Positions 41,610 to 55,345 of a stretch of DNA of 64,000 bases are shown here, in pieces; position 1 is the stretch's first letter; every line of letters begins with the position of its first letter. Source of the DNA: Pinus tabuliformis. Lineage: Eukaryota; Streptophyta; Pinopsida; Pinales; Pinaceae. Below the pieces are notes generated by a model, which was not told the DNA's origin, did no database searches, and worked only from the letters and a program-made list of their open reading frames with translations. The stretch covers positions 762,228,720 to 762,292,719 of the forward strand of contig CM062813.1 in assembly GCA_031772625.1 (NCBI GenBank), given 5' to 3'. The translations under genes and the position numbers were made by a program.

Positions 41610-42520
41610 ATTGATAAAGATGAGCCCATGATTTTGATTTATGTCAAGGGTTGATGACCTCCTTGTCCAGTGTAAGAGGGAGTTGATTGAAGGATCTTGG
41701 TCTAATGCATGACTATATGGGACTAGAAGTATGAAAAAATATTGATGAAATCTTTATCGAGATCCTTCTCACATTTGGCATGATGGACAATGAGTCCATG
41801 GACACCTCCATGATGATAAACTTAAAGAAGTTGTGAAATTTTGATTTTGATATGATTGATCCCTTTATGTATCGCAAATTAATTGGTTCATTGAACTATC
41901 TGGTAAACACCATACCCAATATTTGCGATGTTGTGATCACGTTGAGCCAATTCTTGGTTGAGTCGGTCATGTACATTGAGTTGTAGTGAAACATATGTTG
42001 AGATATCTCTGTGGCACCATTGTATAGGGTTTGAGATATGTTTCTAATGGAAAATGGAAGCTGCATGGTTTTATTAATGTTGATTGGGTTGGATGCACTG
42101 ATGTTAGAAAGAGAACTTATTGTTTTTGTTTTATGTTGGGCTCTTCTAGGATTTCATGGTCAAGAAAGAAGCAAAAAAAATTTACTCATAGTATGGCTAA
42201 ATTTGAATATATAGTTACTTGTTCATCCTGTTGTGAAGTTTTGTGGCTTTGTAAGTTGTTTGCAAGTTGTTTGATCAAGTGTTGGAATCGATCATGATAT
42301 ATTGTATCAATCAAAGTTGTGTGAATCTTTTTAAGAAATCTATTTTTTCATGACAACTCAGAGCACATTGAGATTTGTACCTAGGATGTTGTCCAAATAA
42401 GAATTGTGAGGCTCAAATTCATTTCTATTGATGAACAGGTTGTTGATGTTTTGATCAAACCCACTATCCTAGATGAAGGTTGTTTTCTTTTGAGAGAAGC
42501 TTGGAATGATTGAGAATCCC
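41610..42520 (+). pseudogene. Ty1/copia RT/RNase H remnant (copy B)
   Basis: Same relic as in A. The frame 42031-42297 is the best preserved: MRYVSNGKWKLHGF, VDWVGCTDVRKRTYCFCFML, SSRISWSRKKQKK, MAKFEYIVTCSS, EVLWLCKLF, the usual order of the copia RNase H end. FISIDEQVVDVLIKP and LREAWND follow in other frames. It is inactive. Confidence 0.87.
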
Positions 42521-42564
42521 TCTCCGGGAGAAAGAGATCTTTGATTTTATAGCATCATGAATAT

Positions 42565-43323
42565 TCCTTAGGTTGTATCCAAGAGACCATATGGTTGGGA
42601 AGAATTGTCACTCCCTTAGGTCAGTTGACCAGGAGGCCGGTGAGTTTGGTCGGGGAGCTTGGTTTTGAGGCATGAAGTGATCCCTTAGGTCATGATGACT
42701 AGGAGACCAATGATTTTGGTTGAGGAAATTGATTTTGTGATCTCCCCCTTAGGTAGTTGCCAAGAAACCAGTGGATTTGTTGGGGATATTGACCTTAAGT
42801 TCCCTTCATTGGGTCGTTAGCTAAGAGGCCAATGATTTTGGCTAGGAAGTATGAGTGTTCTCCCTTGGGTCATGGACCAAGAGAATATATAGTGAAGGCT
42901 TGATATAGGAATTCCTCCCTTGGGTGATGAACCGAGAGACCTTGTTTATGGTCACATAGATGGAACATGTGTACTATCTTCGGTCATTATGCTTGATTGA
43001 GAAACCACTGCATATGGTTGGAGATTTTTGACTCATTGATTGATCCCATGGTCAATTGGGCACTAGCCTTGATGCATTTTGGAGTTTTTTTATGGGATGT
43101 GTTGGATGCTATGTATCTTTCCTTTTAATGATATGTGTACATCTTATCTCTCCCTTGGGCTACTGTTGCGAGACCTATGGATTGGTCGAGGAGATTGATC
43201 TTGAAAGAGAGGGAGACTTGTACATTTGATCTCTCCCTTGGGATGTTGTTGAGAGACGTATGGATTGATCAGGGAGATTGATCTTGAGAGAGAATGAAAG
43301 GTACCTCCCTAGCTAAGAGGGAG
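42565..43323 (+). repeat. Tandem imperfect-hairpin repeats in copia 3' region (copy B)
   Basis: Counterpart of A 23034-23793, with the same series of CCYTNGG...CCNAGRG hairpins, ending in the CTCCCTAGCTAAGAGGGAG primer-tract hairpin. Confidence 0.73.
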
Positions 43324-44243
43324 TGTTGAAAAATGGTATCTTTGGTTGGTATTTTCATCATTCAAATCAAAGAAGAAAATTTGAATTTATATTTTGTTTT
43401 ATGACCCCACAAATTCTCAAGTCAACCCCTCCAATATCAAGTCATCCTACCCAAGAGACACATATTTTCACATGGAAAATTCATTATATATTGAAACTAT
43501 TTTCTCTCCTCCAAGCCACACTTCAGATCAATCTTTTGCTCTGTGGAACCTTATAGATCTGAGGTTCATTAGATCTATGGAACCTTACAGACCTATGACA
43601 CTAATATTATGTGGACCTTGCAGACCTATGGCTCTAAGCTTCTATGAAACCTTGCAGACATGTGACACTAATATTTGAACCTTGTGGACCCGTGGCAATA
43701 ATCTTCTATGGAACAGTGTAGACTTATGGCATTAAATCTTTGTGGAACCTTGTAGAGCTGTGGCACCAAAATACTATGGAACCTTATGATTCTGAGGCAC
43801 TGGTTATTTTGTGACTCATGCAATTCTAAGACTGAGGAAGCGGCTATAATTTTGCCCCTTTATTGCATACTTGGATTGTGAACCAACATTGACTATTTCT
43901 CTCTCCATTGAATCGTTTTGATTTAGCAAATATTAAGGTCAAAGATTGATGTTTTGATTGGAATATTTTGATGTACATTTTGATGAAGTGACCACTCTCT
44001 CATAAGGAAATATTTGTCGGGCTTTCCCCTTGTGGGTTTTGTCCTTTCCGTTGGCTTAAATTTTGGTATCTCTTGTCTTATTGCTTATTATGATCTCTAC
44101 TACTACTCTATTATTAATGGCTGAATTTTTTCATGTATAATTGCTTGATGATTGGAATGCTCTAAAGAAGTCAAATTGTATCATTGGAAGTAGTTATTAG
44201 TTTGAAAAATTGTTCTAGTCTTGATGGCACTAGAAAATCAACA
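43324..44243 (+). repeat. Copia 3' LTR (copy B), 920 bp
   Basis: TGTTGAAAAATGG to AATCAACA. It shows the empty site of the copy A chromovirus near 43870-43880. Confidence 0.9.
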
Positions 44244-44344
44244 TGTTGAAGGACCATAAGAATGTCACCCTTGTCCATAAAATGAAAGTGTATCCAACTA
44301 TTCATGAGCATGCTTGTGGTAGGAAAATAAACTGATAAGTGTTT

Positions 44345-44830
44345 CTAATGAGAAGACACGTAGGCTTGCAATTGTGTCTTGTTAAGAGAGATGTAATAGA
44401 ATCTACCCATAAGAGCCCGAGCTGATAAACTAGAAACCATGCTCATCACAACATCACAATCCAACAAGAGCAATGGCTTCTTGCTATAGGCCACATAACT
44501 TTTTAGGGACAACAATTTAGGGGGTTGAGCCCCCACACATGCAACAAAAAATGGCAGTCCCCTCGAGCCAGAGAAAAACCCAGTTCCAAATGTCCCACCA
44601 TGAGAATATTTTTCCCCACCCAATAGAGTCTCCACTCCAGCGGACTGCATAGTAAATAATAGATGACAAAAGAAAAAAGTATTGAAGACGTTGATGTCTA
44701 ACCTAGTAGCAAGAAACCAAAAGATAAGGCGATAGACGTGGAAAAGTAGGGATAGAGTGGCCCCAAAAAGCCTCGAGAGAAGTGAGAAGACCAACAACTT
44801 GACAACCACCCCCAGAATCACAAAGTACAC
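44345..44830 (-). CDS. Hypothetical 161-codon ORF in unit tail (copy B)
   Basis: Identical to the ORF at 27580-28065 as far as I can compare by eye, at both base and residue level. Function is unknown. Confidence 0.4.
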   Translation of the reverse strand: MYFVILGVVVKLLVFSLLSRLFGATLSLLFHVYRLIFWFLATRLDINVFNTFFFCHLLFTMQSAGVETLLGGEKYSHGGTFGTGFFSGSRGLPFFVACVGAQPPKLLSLKSYVAYSKKPLLLLDCDVVMSMVSSLSARALMGRFYYISLNKTQLQAYVSSH

Positions 44831-45782
44831 CTAAAAACAAAAAGGAAAATAACTCATACCTAGAAATATAGAGCAAGAGAAGCCTTAAGTCCCAGTAAAC
44901 TCATAGGGGGAGCAAGAAGGTCAACTAACTCCAAAAACAGCATGCAACCAATTGATCTTCGATAAATAAACCTCACAGTGCCAGAAACCCTTATCATCCC
45001 CCAAACAAGGAGGTCCCTTGTCTTATAAACAAGGAGGTTTCATACACCAATATTGTGTCTAACTCAATTGTGACTTTAAAAATAGATCATTATTTATTTT
45101 TATTATATCTCCTTATTAAAATGTGTTTAGTTATAAGTAATATTTTCTTTACTTTCAAACATTTAAAAGTGCAAATGAATTTGGTAACACCTTGCCCGTT
45201 TTAATTGCTTTATGTGTATATTTCTAATATAAGAAATATAATGTCTCAACCTCAAGCAATTAAATGAAATTAAGATTGTTAGTACTTTACCAATTTCAAT
45301 TGACTTATGAAGGGCAAACATGTCACAGAGTGAAACATAAAACTTGAGTGAAGTAGATAATCATTTTTCCTTTCAACCACTTGAATTAGGTGCAACTCTC
45401 AAGGAAAAAAAAATTGAAACATCTTACCCACCCTCAAGTACATAAGTGAAATTATCCACTACCTTGTCAAGTCCAATTAGTCACCCAAACTAGGTAGAGA
45501 GGATACCTATTTCTCCTTTTAACTACCCAAATTATACCAAATAATAACCATTAAACTACACACAACTGCACAAAAACAATATATCCATCTCAATTCATAA
45601 TTTTTTGGATCATAAAGATATTTGCATCGCTATTTCTTTTTCAATTTTAAATAATCTTAAAATAATTAAAATTTATATTATAAAATTCCACCAATTAAAA
45701 TTGAATTATAAACTAGGCTCTAACCAAATTATATTAAATTTAAAATAAAACTTATATTTAAAATAAATTATAAACTAAATGA
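44831..45782. other. Unit tail (copy B), AT-rich, no gene seen
   Basis: Differs from A 28066-29018 at only about ten positions by eye. Nothing is annotated in it. Confidence 0.45.
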
Positions 45783-46045
45783 CTTATTTTCTCGAAATTA
45801 ATTAATTTTCTCAAATTTTATTTTTTTCAAAAATAAAAATTAAAAACTATTTTACCATTAAAATATCAGTTAATCAAAATAGAACTATAATCTTAAGCAA
45901 ATTTACATTGAATTGGAAACAATTTTTTCCAAGAGGCTTTTATCCCATTAATGTTTATGTGACCTAAACCTTAACTTCAACTTTATCCCCAAAGCCCTCT
46001 CACGTACAACTAATTTCACTCAGGGTTTCATTTCACTTTCAACTT

Positions 46046-46215
46046 ATGGGAAAAGGTGAGCAGTTATTGTCTCCTTATGATTCCTTAATAAGTGGAAGAT
46101 TTACAAATTCGCTAATTAGAATAAGTGGAAGATTTACAAATTCGTTAATAAGGATAAGTGGAAGATCTATACAGGTAATATATTTAAAATTTGTAGTTTA
46201 AATATAATATGTTTT
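46046..46215 (+). other. Exon-like ORF with 33-bp in-frame repeats (copy C)
   Basis: Copy C version. The units 46088-46120 and 46121-46153 are both 33 bp and keep the frame, followed by a partial unit and the candidate donor AG/GTAATA. This is the best-preserved of the three copies. Function is unknown; it is listed because the 11-residue repeat is in frame and the same start codon is kept in all copies. Confidence 0.25.
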
Positions 46216-46796
46216 GAAATTTTTAATTGGAATTTGTTGATTTTTTTAAATTTTGATATGCATTATTTAAAATAGATTTTAATTATATATATAAATTTTT
46301 AAATTTTTAAAATATATTTAAATTATAAAATATTATGAACTAAACTTGTGATTTCAATAAATTTTTACTCAATTCAAAAAAATTAATATAAAAAATTTTA
46401 ACACACGACAATAACTCAATCATATTCCTACACATCAAAACGTCACCATCACCTCCTTTAACACGTGGAAACTATAATTTTAAAATTTCCCCAACTACTT
46501 TAAAGGTACGGGTGGCTCTATTTCTTAAAAATTAGAAAACAAATATTATTTTTGTGTAGTCGCTTTATCATCCGATCACATCGACTATGTTACCGTTTTG
46601 TATCTAAACAACGACAGGTACCGACCCATCACGACCACTTGGAAGTTGTCCGTATTTGCTGCCGCGTGCCTTTCCCAGAATAAAAGTAGAAATAAAAATC
46701 TCGAGTAAGGTTTTTAAAGATGTATCTTAAGATAATAATGGGTGAAAATTGTTTGGTTGGAGTTGCTTTTAGTGCCGTGTGGATTTGGTGTAAAAA

Positions 46797-47095
46797 ATTG
46801 AGGTGAAATTTTAATTTGTGTTATTTAAACTGGTTTTTTGATTGTATATATAGATTTAGCACTCTGAAAAACCCTTAGAGTACTTTGATTGTGTATGTAA
46901 ATTTGTGATTTCAATAAATTCTTGTTGGATTTTTCAGAAAAAAGATTGAGGTGAAATTTTAATTTGTATTATTTAAACTGGTTTTTGGTTTTTTGACTGT
47001 ATATATGGATTCAGCACCTGAAAAACTTCTAGGGCACTTTGATTGTGTAGGAGTTACCCATCAAGCTTGTAATTTCAATAAATTCCTGCCAAATT
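46797..47095 (+). repeat. About 150-bp tandem duplication (copy C)
   Basis: Same duplication. ATTGAGG starts lie at 46797 and 46945; the first unit lost about 10 bp and the second gained a short GGTTTTT expansion. Confidence 0.7.
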
Positions 47096-47587
47096 TTCCA
47101 GAAAATAGACCAGAAAAGCCCACCAGAAAAGCTTCCAAAAAGTCGCACTAAAGACAACTTGTTTGTGGTTTTATATTTGTGAATTTTGATTAAATAAAGC
47201 TTTTAGATAGGTTTGGGATTTGGAGGTGAGCAATGAAGATTTATTTGGTTAATTTGGGTAGATTTGATAAAAAATATTAATAGATCTTTTAATATTGGTT
47301 TGTCCTAGTTAGGGTTTTCATAAAATAATGTTGTGTTCTTATGTTATAATTTTCACTTTTTCTTGCATTTTTATTCATAGCAGTTGGTATAAGAGCAGAA
47401 GGTTTATTTAGTTGATGAACTTTTAGGAAAAGAGAGTTCGTAGTTTGAGTCAAAACCTTGGCAAGGCTAGAGGATAATAGAATCTTTGTAGAGTAACAAC
47501 ACACACACAAACACACATATACAATGTAGTTTTTTTTTTTAATTACATGTAAATGCACATACCACTATAAGACCACCCATGAAAGAA

Positions 47588-47750
47588 TGGAGCAAGCTAG
47601 GGACCACTCTTGTAGATATGTATGCCAAGTTGTCAAACGTGGAGAATGCAAGCGAAGTGTTTAAAAAAACGCCTCAATGAAATGACATATTATGGACTAT
47701 TATTGTAGGGAATTCATAGGATGGATTGTCAAAAGGAGGTTGTGGGGCAT
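47588..47750 (+). pseudogene. PPR gene fragment, copy C
   Basis: Same PPR fragment, with the LVDMYAKL and ASEVFKK stretches intact and a TGA directly before the NDILWT block. It is dead for the same reason as copy A. Confidence 0.75.
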
Positions 47751-48735
47751 AATAAAGTGTTGGGTGCATGTTATATTCTTTGCCGGACTATGCCCACATG
47801 TTGTATGTTGCATCAGACGTACTAGAGGGTGTCGAGGGGTCACAGAGGGGCTTTTGACCCTAGAGAAAAAGTTGGGTAGTTTCATGTGTCAATTTTTGGC
47901 GATTTTCTACACACAATTTCATTTTCAGTGGTTTTATGGTGCATGGTGTTTTAGTCCATGGTTTTGTATCATGAACTACATTTGTATTCTAGTCCTGGTT
48001 AAATGGATTGTTTATTTATGGATGATGCAAGATATACATATTATATTGTGACATTGTAAAGGTATAATATATTAAATAATCTTTCTGGTTTTCCTAGTTT
48101 GGATTCCAGGGTAAATTCTTTGTGCTATTTTGTGCTTCTAGCATTACATCTTTCATATTTTGTTTATTAAGTTATATGCAACAATTAGTTGTACATGGTT
48201 AAAACATATATTTGGTATCAAAGCAATTTGAATTCAAGGGAATTATTGGCAGGTAGGGGAAGTGACCTAGGGTTTAGGAATATTCCAACAAAAACCCCAC
48301 AGATATCGACATTTTCAATGCTTGCAAGCAGACGAGGTATCACCCGAGGTATGCTAATGGGTTTGCAAAACCTTTGAAGGTTAAGCAAGGAGACAAGAGA
48401 AATGGATACAACTCTGGCTCAAAGTAACCCAACCCAAACTAGTACAATTGTTGTATGTCGCAGATAAACTCATCAGATAGAAAGACATTCAGATACCCCT
48501 ATTGTACGCATCAAACTATTCCCAAAAGTTACAATGGACATTAGTTGTACTTTATATAAGGTTTAGACAACAAAGTAAATGTTTGACGAACCTTCATCAC
48601 TTATGTGCATAGCTAACTCTAACATAAATAGCCAGAGAACAAGGTTTATTCATTTATATGGCGGCATAATTATTTGCAATAGGAAAGTATTTACATAGAC
48701 ACTTGCTGAAAACCTTGCGCAAAACCCATAATTCA

Positions 48736-50701
48736 TGTAACAGCCCCAGGTTAAAAGTTCATGTAATAAAGTCAATAAAGGAAAAAATAAGACCAAGGTC
48801 ATGGGACATGTATTCCAAGCTGAATGTTGGGCAAAACATCCTATTGGGTGTCCATTTGGTTTATTATGGCTAAGGGAAATTCACAAAGGCATTGGCAAAG
48901 ACAAAGAGACATAAATTGACATTTTATTTACAAAAATAATGGAAAATAAGAGAAAAGGGAGATGAAAGGTCATAGATTTGCATGAGAGGAAAAATGAAGG
49001 AAAATAGAGGAAATTGAAGAAAATAGAGGCCTCAATGATAAAAAGGTTTCTGAGGATTAGTTCACAGTTTTTTGTAAGTTTGGCTTTGGAATTGGTTTCA
49101 GAGAGAGGAGAACATCAAGAGGAGAAAACAAGAAAACAAGCAAAGGAAGGACAAGAAGGCAAAGGAAAGCAAGGGACAAACAAGGAAAAGTTGGATAAAG
49201 CAGCTTCAAGAGTAATACTTGCAGGTAACAGGTTACATGTGTGATTTCCTAGCTAGTTTGTGAATGCATGGTACATGCATGTGTGTTTTTGGTTCTCTTT
49301 CTATCATTAGCATGGGTTTTTCTGGGTGTGATAGTGTTTTCAGCCTTTCCTTTCCATTTATGGATAGTCATGGTGTGATGATGTTCTTTTATTTGGTTGA
49401 GCTTTAGATTGCAAGATGGTTTTAGAACTGGGTGAGGTGGTCTTAAGAAAATTCCCATGGGGCCTAAGAATCCCTTGACCAGTTTTGGTGGGATTGCGGT
49501 AAAGCCTGAGGGTGGAGATAGGAAAATTCCTCAAGGTATTGGTGAAGAAATTTTGAGGCATCCAAGCTTGTTTTGGGCCTAGGAATCCATTGACCAGTTT
49601 TGGCGGGATTGTGGTAAAGCTTGAGGGTGGAGGTGGTTTAATCTCTAGGAAGCCCTGGTTGTTTATGTATTGGTTTTCTTATGTTATCTCTTGACTAGTT
49701 TTGGTAGGAGCACATGAGCATGAGGGCGAAGTTGGTTTAATCTCCAAGAAGCCCTAGTTGTTTTTGTCTTGAGTCCCACATTCATGCTTTGAATATGGCA
49801 TGGGGGTGACTGGATGAAAGAAAGATTTGGTTCAGTTCAATCTATGGTCGGGTGGTACGTGAAAGCCCCAAACTTGGTTGGCTTTTTCATATGTTAATAA
49901 GAGCTCTTTTCCTCTTGTATTTTATGAGTACTTGTACTTGTTATTATGTGGCTTTGATGGTTGTTCTATCATGGTTATTATTTTGGTTATATGTTGGTTA
50001 TAAGCATGGTTTCATAACAGGTTCTAGCTATGGATCTTGACATGTTTTGATTGGATGATGAATGGTTAATGAATGCATGAGCTAACAATTTTTATAGCAT
50101 CTATTATGAAAGGGTGTTAGAAATTCTTGATGATTCTCAGACCCCTATGTTCAGATATGCATTCATGACTTGTAGATTACATGTTCTCAATATGTTTGAC
50201 GAAATGTTTGTCATGTTCTAGGAAGTCTAGGTCAAGTATTTCCTTCAAATTTGTATGTCTAACATTGTTGTCATGTCATTATTGATTTTGAGAAGTTATA
50301 GGAAGGTTTGGGTAGTGCTTTGGAGGCTGACCTGATGTCTAGGCTCAAATCTCGGGACTGCATGCTTCTAATTGGAAAATGTGGGTTGCAACTGCATGGA
50401 TGTAAGTTTGTGCATGTGGTTGGAGGTTCCCAACCGCATGGAGGCCTTACTGTGGGTGCAGTTGAGGGCCCAGTGCAGGGAAGGAGGGGCCCAGCTCAGG
50501 GTTCGGCCACCTAGGATGGTTTCTCAGCCTCTGAGTGTTCTATAGCCCCTGTAGAATGTTGTGAAATGTCAGTTTATCGTCAATAGTCAGCCCCACTTCC
50601 TTAATGAGACCTAGGAGGTTGGGTCATGTCATAGTAGCCCTCAACTCATGTTTACCTCGACAGGCCATTGAAAGTGAGTAAATGTGGGAGGAGTGGTTAC
50701 A
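48736..50701 (+). mobile_element. Solo LTR (copy C), TSD ATTCA
   Basis: Same insertion: TGTAACAGCC start, GTTACA end, ATTCA at 48731-48735 and 50702-50706, 1966 bp. From about 49560 to 50500 it is nearly identical to copy A, while its first part is closer to copy B. Confidence 0.9.
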
Positions 50702-50706
50702 ATTCA

Positions 50707-52169
50707 TTCACAACTTTAACCTTTGACATAAACCATGTGAATAACAAAACCATGATTGAAACAAAACCTTTGAATAACTCATATTTGTATTAAGTATCAG
50801 AAGGGTAAATATACAATAACTCCATATGTTTCATTGCAAGGACTCAAAATATCATCATTCATATAATGCTACTAGCCAATGCCATTAAATACAAAGAATA
50901 ACCGATAACAACAGATAAACCAACTATTAGAGCCTCAACATTATTATTCATATAACCAAAGAATAAAAAGATGATAGTATCAAATAGCACTAATAGTGCA
51001 AAACAAGCTCAACATAATATGAGCAAAACACCATCATTAACCAACTAAACCTCAATCATCGACAATAGACACTTAAATAATGTTAGTCTTTCATATTCAA
51101 CATATTATGAACAAAACACCAACATTATTCAGTGAAACCTCAATCATCAACAATAAACCCTTAAATAGTGTTGGTCTTACATGTTTAGCTTAAAAAAAAA
51201 ATTAAAAATCTCTGGATAGCTCACCTCTTACCAACTCATTAAATAGATTGTCTTCATAATTATGAAGTCTCAATCATCTGCCAAACTAGACCTAACCAAA
51301 TCATCACTATAACCCATACTTATTGTTATTAAAAATATTCTATAAATATCCAAAGAATACCAACTAGGAATACGACATTCACGTTCAATGATCACCATGG
51401 TACATGCAGTGAGAAATTCAACATCGAAGCCTCTTTCAGCGCTCACAATGTACACATCAAAATTATTAAACACGCAAACCCTAACTTGTCGGCACCGTCC
51501 CAATATGTTTATCCTCATCAATATATTTTAATATTTTATCTCCATCATGACTCAATTATAATTTAAGTTAAAAATATGTCACTTAATAATAACCCAAAAA
51601 AGGAGAGTAACTGCAAAAATCCAAAATACTTTTTCTGGTAAATCGCAGTTATAAAATGTTTTTCTTATCTATCTTAACCTTTCCGTCCATGGTTCCCATA
51701 AAACCATGCGCTGGCGATGTGGACGTTATCACTTCATACTTTTGTCGTACTCAAGATTCTGATAAGCGGAAGAGCTTATCAGATCAGCTGATAAGACACG
51801 GAAACGTAAAAGATATAAGGAGGTTTTCAATTTGACTGACATTAAAAGAAAAAGAAAAAGAAATTCGTTGAAAAAGTATTTTGGTTTTGGCAGCGAGATA
51901 TATTGTCAATGTTTTCTGATTAAGAAATTAAAAATATTGTTTTAAATAGAGACTGATAAGTGTAGGTGAGATTATTTATTATTAAATGTATTTAAATTTG
52001 TAGTTAGAATTATTTTAGAATTGGATTTATTAAATACTAGAAAGAGTTTGATGTAAATTTAATATTATTTAATTTGACACTAAATTTTATATAAATATTA
52101 ATTTTTATATAAAATTATTTATGAAAATGTTTTTTTTCAATTTATTTAATAAATCTAAATTTAAAATAA

Positions 52170-52210
<41 letters not shown>

Positions 52211-53929
52211 GTTTTATTATTATCTGTACTTAAAAAACTTTTAAAAATTCCCAAAGGCTTGAAAAAGATTTTAATAGTATTTTTTTTATAGGGATTTTAG
52301 ATATTTTATATTTTGATTGTATAAGTTATTTTAATCATGAGTAAGTATTAAGATTGTTAATTTTAAAAAGTGAGATTTGTTCAGAATTTAGAAAAAATTA
52401 TTGTTTGGTAATAAAAATTTTTTGGAAAAGGTTTGAAAATAATATATGTATGTATTTATTTTATATGTCATATTTTTTTTAATGTATTAGTTATATCAAT
52501 TATGAGAATATATATAATTGTTAACTTTAAAAAAAATAAGGTTTATTTAAGGATGATGAATAGTTATTGTTTTGCAAGTTTTTTTTGTCGAGGTGAAAAT
52601 GACTTTTTCATAAAACAATTATAAAAAAATTTAGTGATAAAAATAATGAAATAAAATATAAAAATATTTATCATAGTAATTTTTTCCTATAATATTTTAT
52701 AAAAAACAATTTCATTTTCTTTTATAACAATAAATAAATAAAACTATGTTATTTTTTTCAAAATTTGAATATATTTTAAATGAATTTTAAAATATTAAAA
52801 TTTAATTAAAAAATTATTTTATTTTATTTTTTCCCAATTTTATTTTCTAATAATCTCTGATGGTTACTCTTAATTTTTTTCCCTTCTTTTTTATGTTTTC
52901 CTTTTGTCAAAAAGCCACATAATATTTGTTTACTTTTATCATTTATTAGTTCCCATTTCATTTTTTTATACTTTTTAACCTTATTTCTTTTTTTTTTTTC
53001 CATTGTTTCTAATTTTCTTTTTCCTTTTTGTTATTTCATAATTTTCTTATATAATTTTAAATAATTTTTTCATTTATTATTCCCGTTTTTTTTTTTTTTA
53101 TTTATATAATTTTTTATATTTTTTATTTTACCTCTTTATTTATTTCCTAAAAAAATCCCAACTTCCCCTCATCTTATAAATATGAATTAATATATAAATA
53201 TTTTAAATCAGTAAATTTCAAAAAAAACCGCAACTTTCCCTCGTCTTTTATATATATATATATATATATATTTTTTAAATTAGTAAATTTTCTCCCATAT
53301 ATATGTTTGGCTGCTATTGTTTAATTTAACTTAATTCTTTTCTTCTCTTTCATTTTAGGTCATTTTATTTATTATAATTTATTATCTTTTTTTCTTTATT
53401 TTTTTAATTTTTTAATTCTTTTATTAATTCATGGTTTTTTTTTAACTATTTTTTATCCTTTTCATTTACATTCATATTGATATGCAAATAAGGGAATATT
53501 GTACATCAATTTGGTTTCTAGCAAAATTGTGACCTTAAACTACACATATTTACATACATATATTTTCATAATGTTAACTCAATTAAATGTCACCAATGTT
53601 GTTAAACATTTTGTTAATTCTATATTTGTAAATGCCATGTTCAAATTCTCTGACCTGATAAGCACTAGTCAACATTCCTTGGGTTTCTCCATAAAAAAAT
53701 TCTTGAACAAAAAATAATAGGTTAGCTTGAGTAATTGAATGCTTTGAGTTTTATAGATGAGGTCTTAGGGTCAATCCTAAGCTCATCGTCTTTGTTACAT
53801 ACTTTACTTAGAAATTGATGCATATTTTGACTAGGCTACTAGAAATTGACATATACAATGAAATCAACACGTTAAAATGTAATATAAATAGTAATAGAAA
53901 TTAACATTGTTGAAATTGATAGGCTATTA
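50707..53929. other. A-rich flank and AT-rich tract (copy C)
   Basis: Counterpart of A 4929-8328. It keeps the 6080-6910 block that B lost, with an AT microsatellite at 52174-52206 and a second TA run at about 53250-53271. It has one 38-bp unit (52708-52745). Apart from the 83-codon ORF at 51270-51521 no gene is seen. Confidence 0.55.
51270..51521 (-). CDS. Conserved hypothetical 83-codon ORF (copy C)
   Basis: Copy C version. It shows C to R and I to T changes in the middle and the same frame as B. Function is unknown. Confidence 0.3.
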   Translation of the reverse strand: MMRINILGRCRQVRVCVFNNFDVYIVSAERGFDVEFLTACTMVIIERECRIPSWYSLDIYRIFLITISMGYSDDLVRSSLADD

Positions 53930-55092
53930 GAAAGACAGGGGTTACCAATAACAATCCCATTTCGTATGACAAAGAGCCTCTCATTGATATATAATAAAAT
54001 ACATTTTAATTTATTCTATTGTGTTATCCAATGTCGTTGTGAAATATTACACCACTGATTAAATATATCTATGATTAAATATTACAATGAAGAGATGTGA
54101 AATGTGATAATATAAAAAATTAATCAAAACATCATATACAAATGCACTAATCAAATATAAATTTATATGAATATTTTTATAAGATATATGTCAATTTCTC
54201 AATGAATAACGAATTTAAAAAATTACAATAATTGCACTATCACAGGTCGATGTCTCAAAGAAAAAAAAATCTCATACAAAAACACTCGTGCGTCCATACC
54301 ATAACAATGCATCGATGCTTTAATTTAAATGAAATCACTGTGACGTCATCTTTTAGCATAACCGATGCCTTTTCAGAAAATGACAACACTAGGGCTTTCA
54401 GGTCTTCAAGCAACAATATTGTTTTTAGTTAATTCCCCAGTGCATTGTAACTCTTAATGCACCAGTGCTTTCATAGAACTAATACCCCCGATTCTACAAA
54501 ATATTTTTCCATTCTCGGTGCACTTTTAAAATTAACAGCACCAGACCCTCTATACAACAAACACATCGTTGCATTTATGTAAACAAGATGTGTCGGTGTT
54601 GCATGTTTTAGAGAAAGCATCGGAACTGCAATTATTTTTTGCATGCCCTGGAGTCATTCCTTCATCAAAGAACAACCGGGGCTTTTTTTATATAAGCATC
54701 GGTGTGGTATATGTTTCAAGTTCTGGTGCTCTTTAAGTTCAATGCATTAGGGATTTTTTTGTTGTAAGCATTGGGGTGGTATACATTTCAAGTTCCAGTG
54801 CTCTTTTAATTAAATGCATCTATGCTTTTAATTATGCATGAAGCCCAATGTGTTTCTATAAGTAGCACACCAGGGCTGCTTGTTCCATAAAGTGCACCAA
54901 AAAAAACATCCACTAAAACCTTCAACCGCCCATATTTTTTCAATTATGATGAATTATTTTTATAAGATCCACTAAAACATCCATTCCCATGAACAAATGT
55001 TTTAGCGGATGTTTCTTTGAAATTTTTTGCCAATTTTATAACACTAAAAACCTATGTTATAACCTCCACTAGAAGGTCTTTTCCTTGTAGTG
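53930..55092. mobile_element. CACTA right end (copy C), interior deleted
   Basis: The left flank TAGGCTATTA is joined at GAAA to AAGACAGGGGTTACC, a simple junction without the 85-bp duplication of B. Subterminal motifs follow, and the terminus CACTACAAGG on the minus strand has its outer base at 55092. Confidence 0.8.
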
Positions 55093-55345
55093 GTAGGGTC
55101 CCCAACACCCCTCAACAACATTATAATCATGGTGAACCTTCATGAGAGCACATCAATGCTCTAAGGGCCCTTGAGGAGACATGAATATTTGAAATCTCTT
55201 TGAAAAGATCTCCCTAGATGGCACACTCATGAGCGAGATCTTTCTTAGTAGGATTTTCCTTGTGTGCAGTCACATTATAGAAAGGGTGAGTTGGGTCATC
55301 CAAATGAGTCACAAAGTCCCTCCTATTTATCCTCACTTAATCCTA

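Larger units (their letters stand above)
37938..44243 (+). mobile_element. Old Ty1/copia retrotransposon (copy B), uninterrupted
   Basis: Recognisable 5' LTR 37938-38756, primer site TGGTATCACATC at 38757, degenerate pol, purine tract AAGAGGGAG, and 3' LTR 43324-44243 (920 bp). It shares a 14-bp deletion with C in the 5' LTR (between two CAAGT strings near 37963). Eight-unit 34-bp arrays lie at 38048-38319 and 43542-43808. Confidence 0.88.
29019..45782 (+). repeat. Tandem long-unit copy B, complete (16,764 bp)
   Basis: Only complete unit in the window; it gives the repeat period. It carries every shared landmark in the same order as A. It lacks about 0.8 kb of AT-rich DNA that A and C keep (A 6080-6910), about 50 bp near A 5300, and the CACTA interior. 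Both copia LTRs are present and uninterrupted, so this copy is the best reference for the pre-insertion state of A and C. Confidence 0.95.
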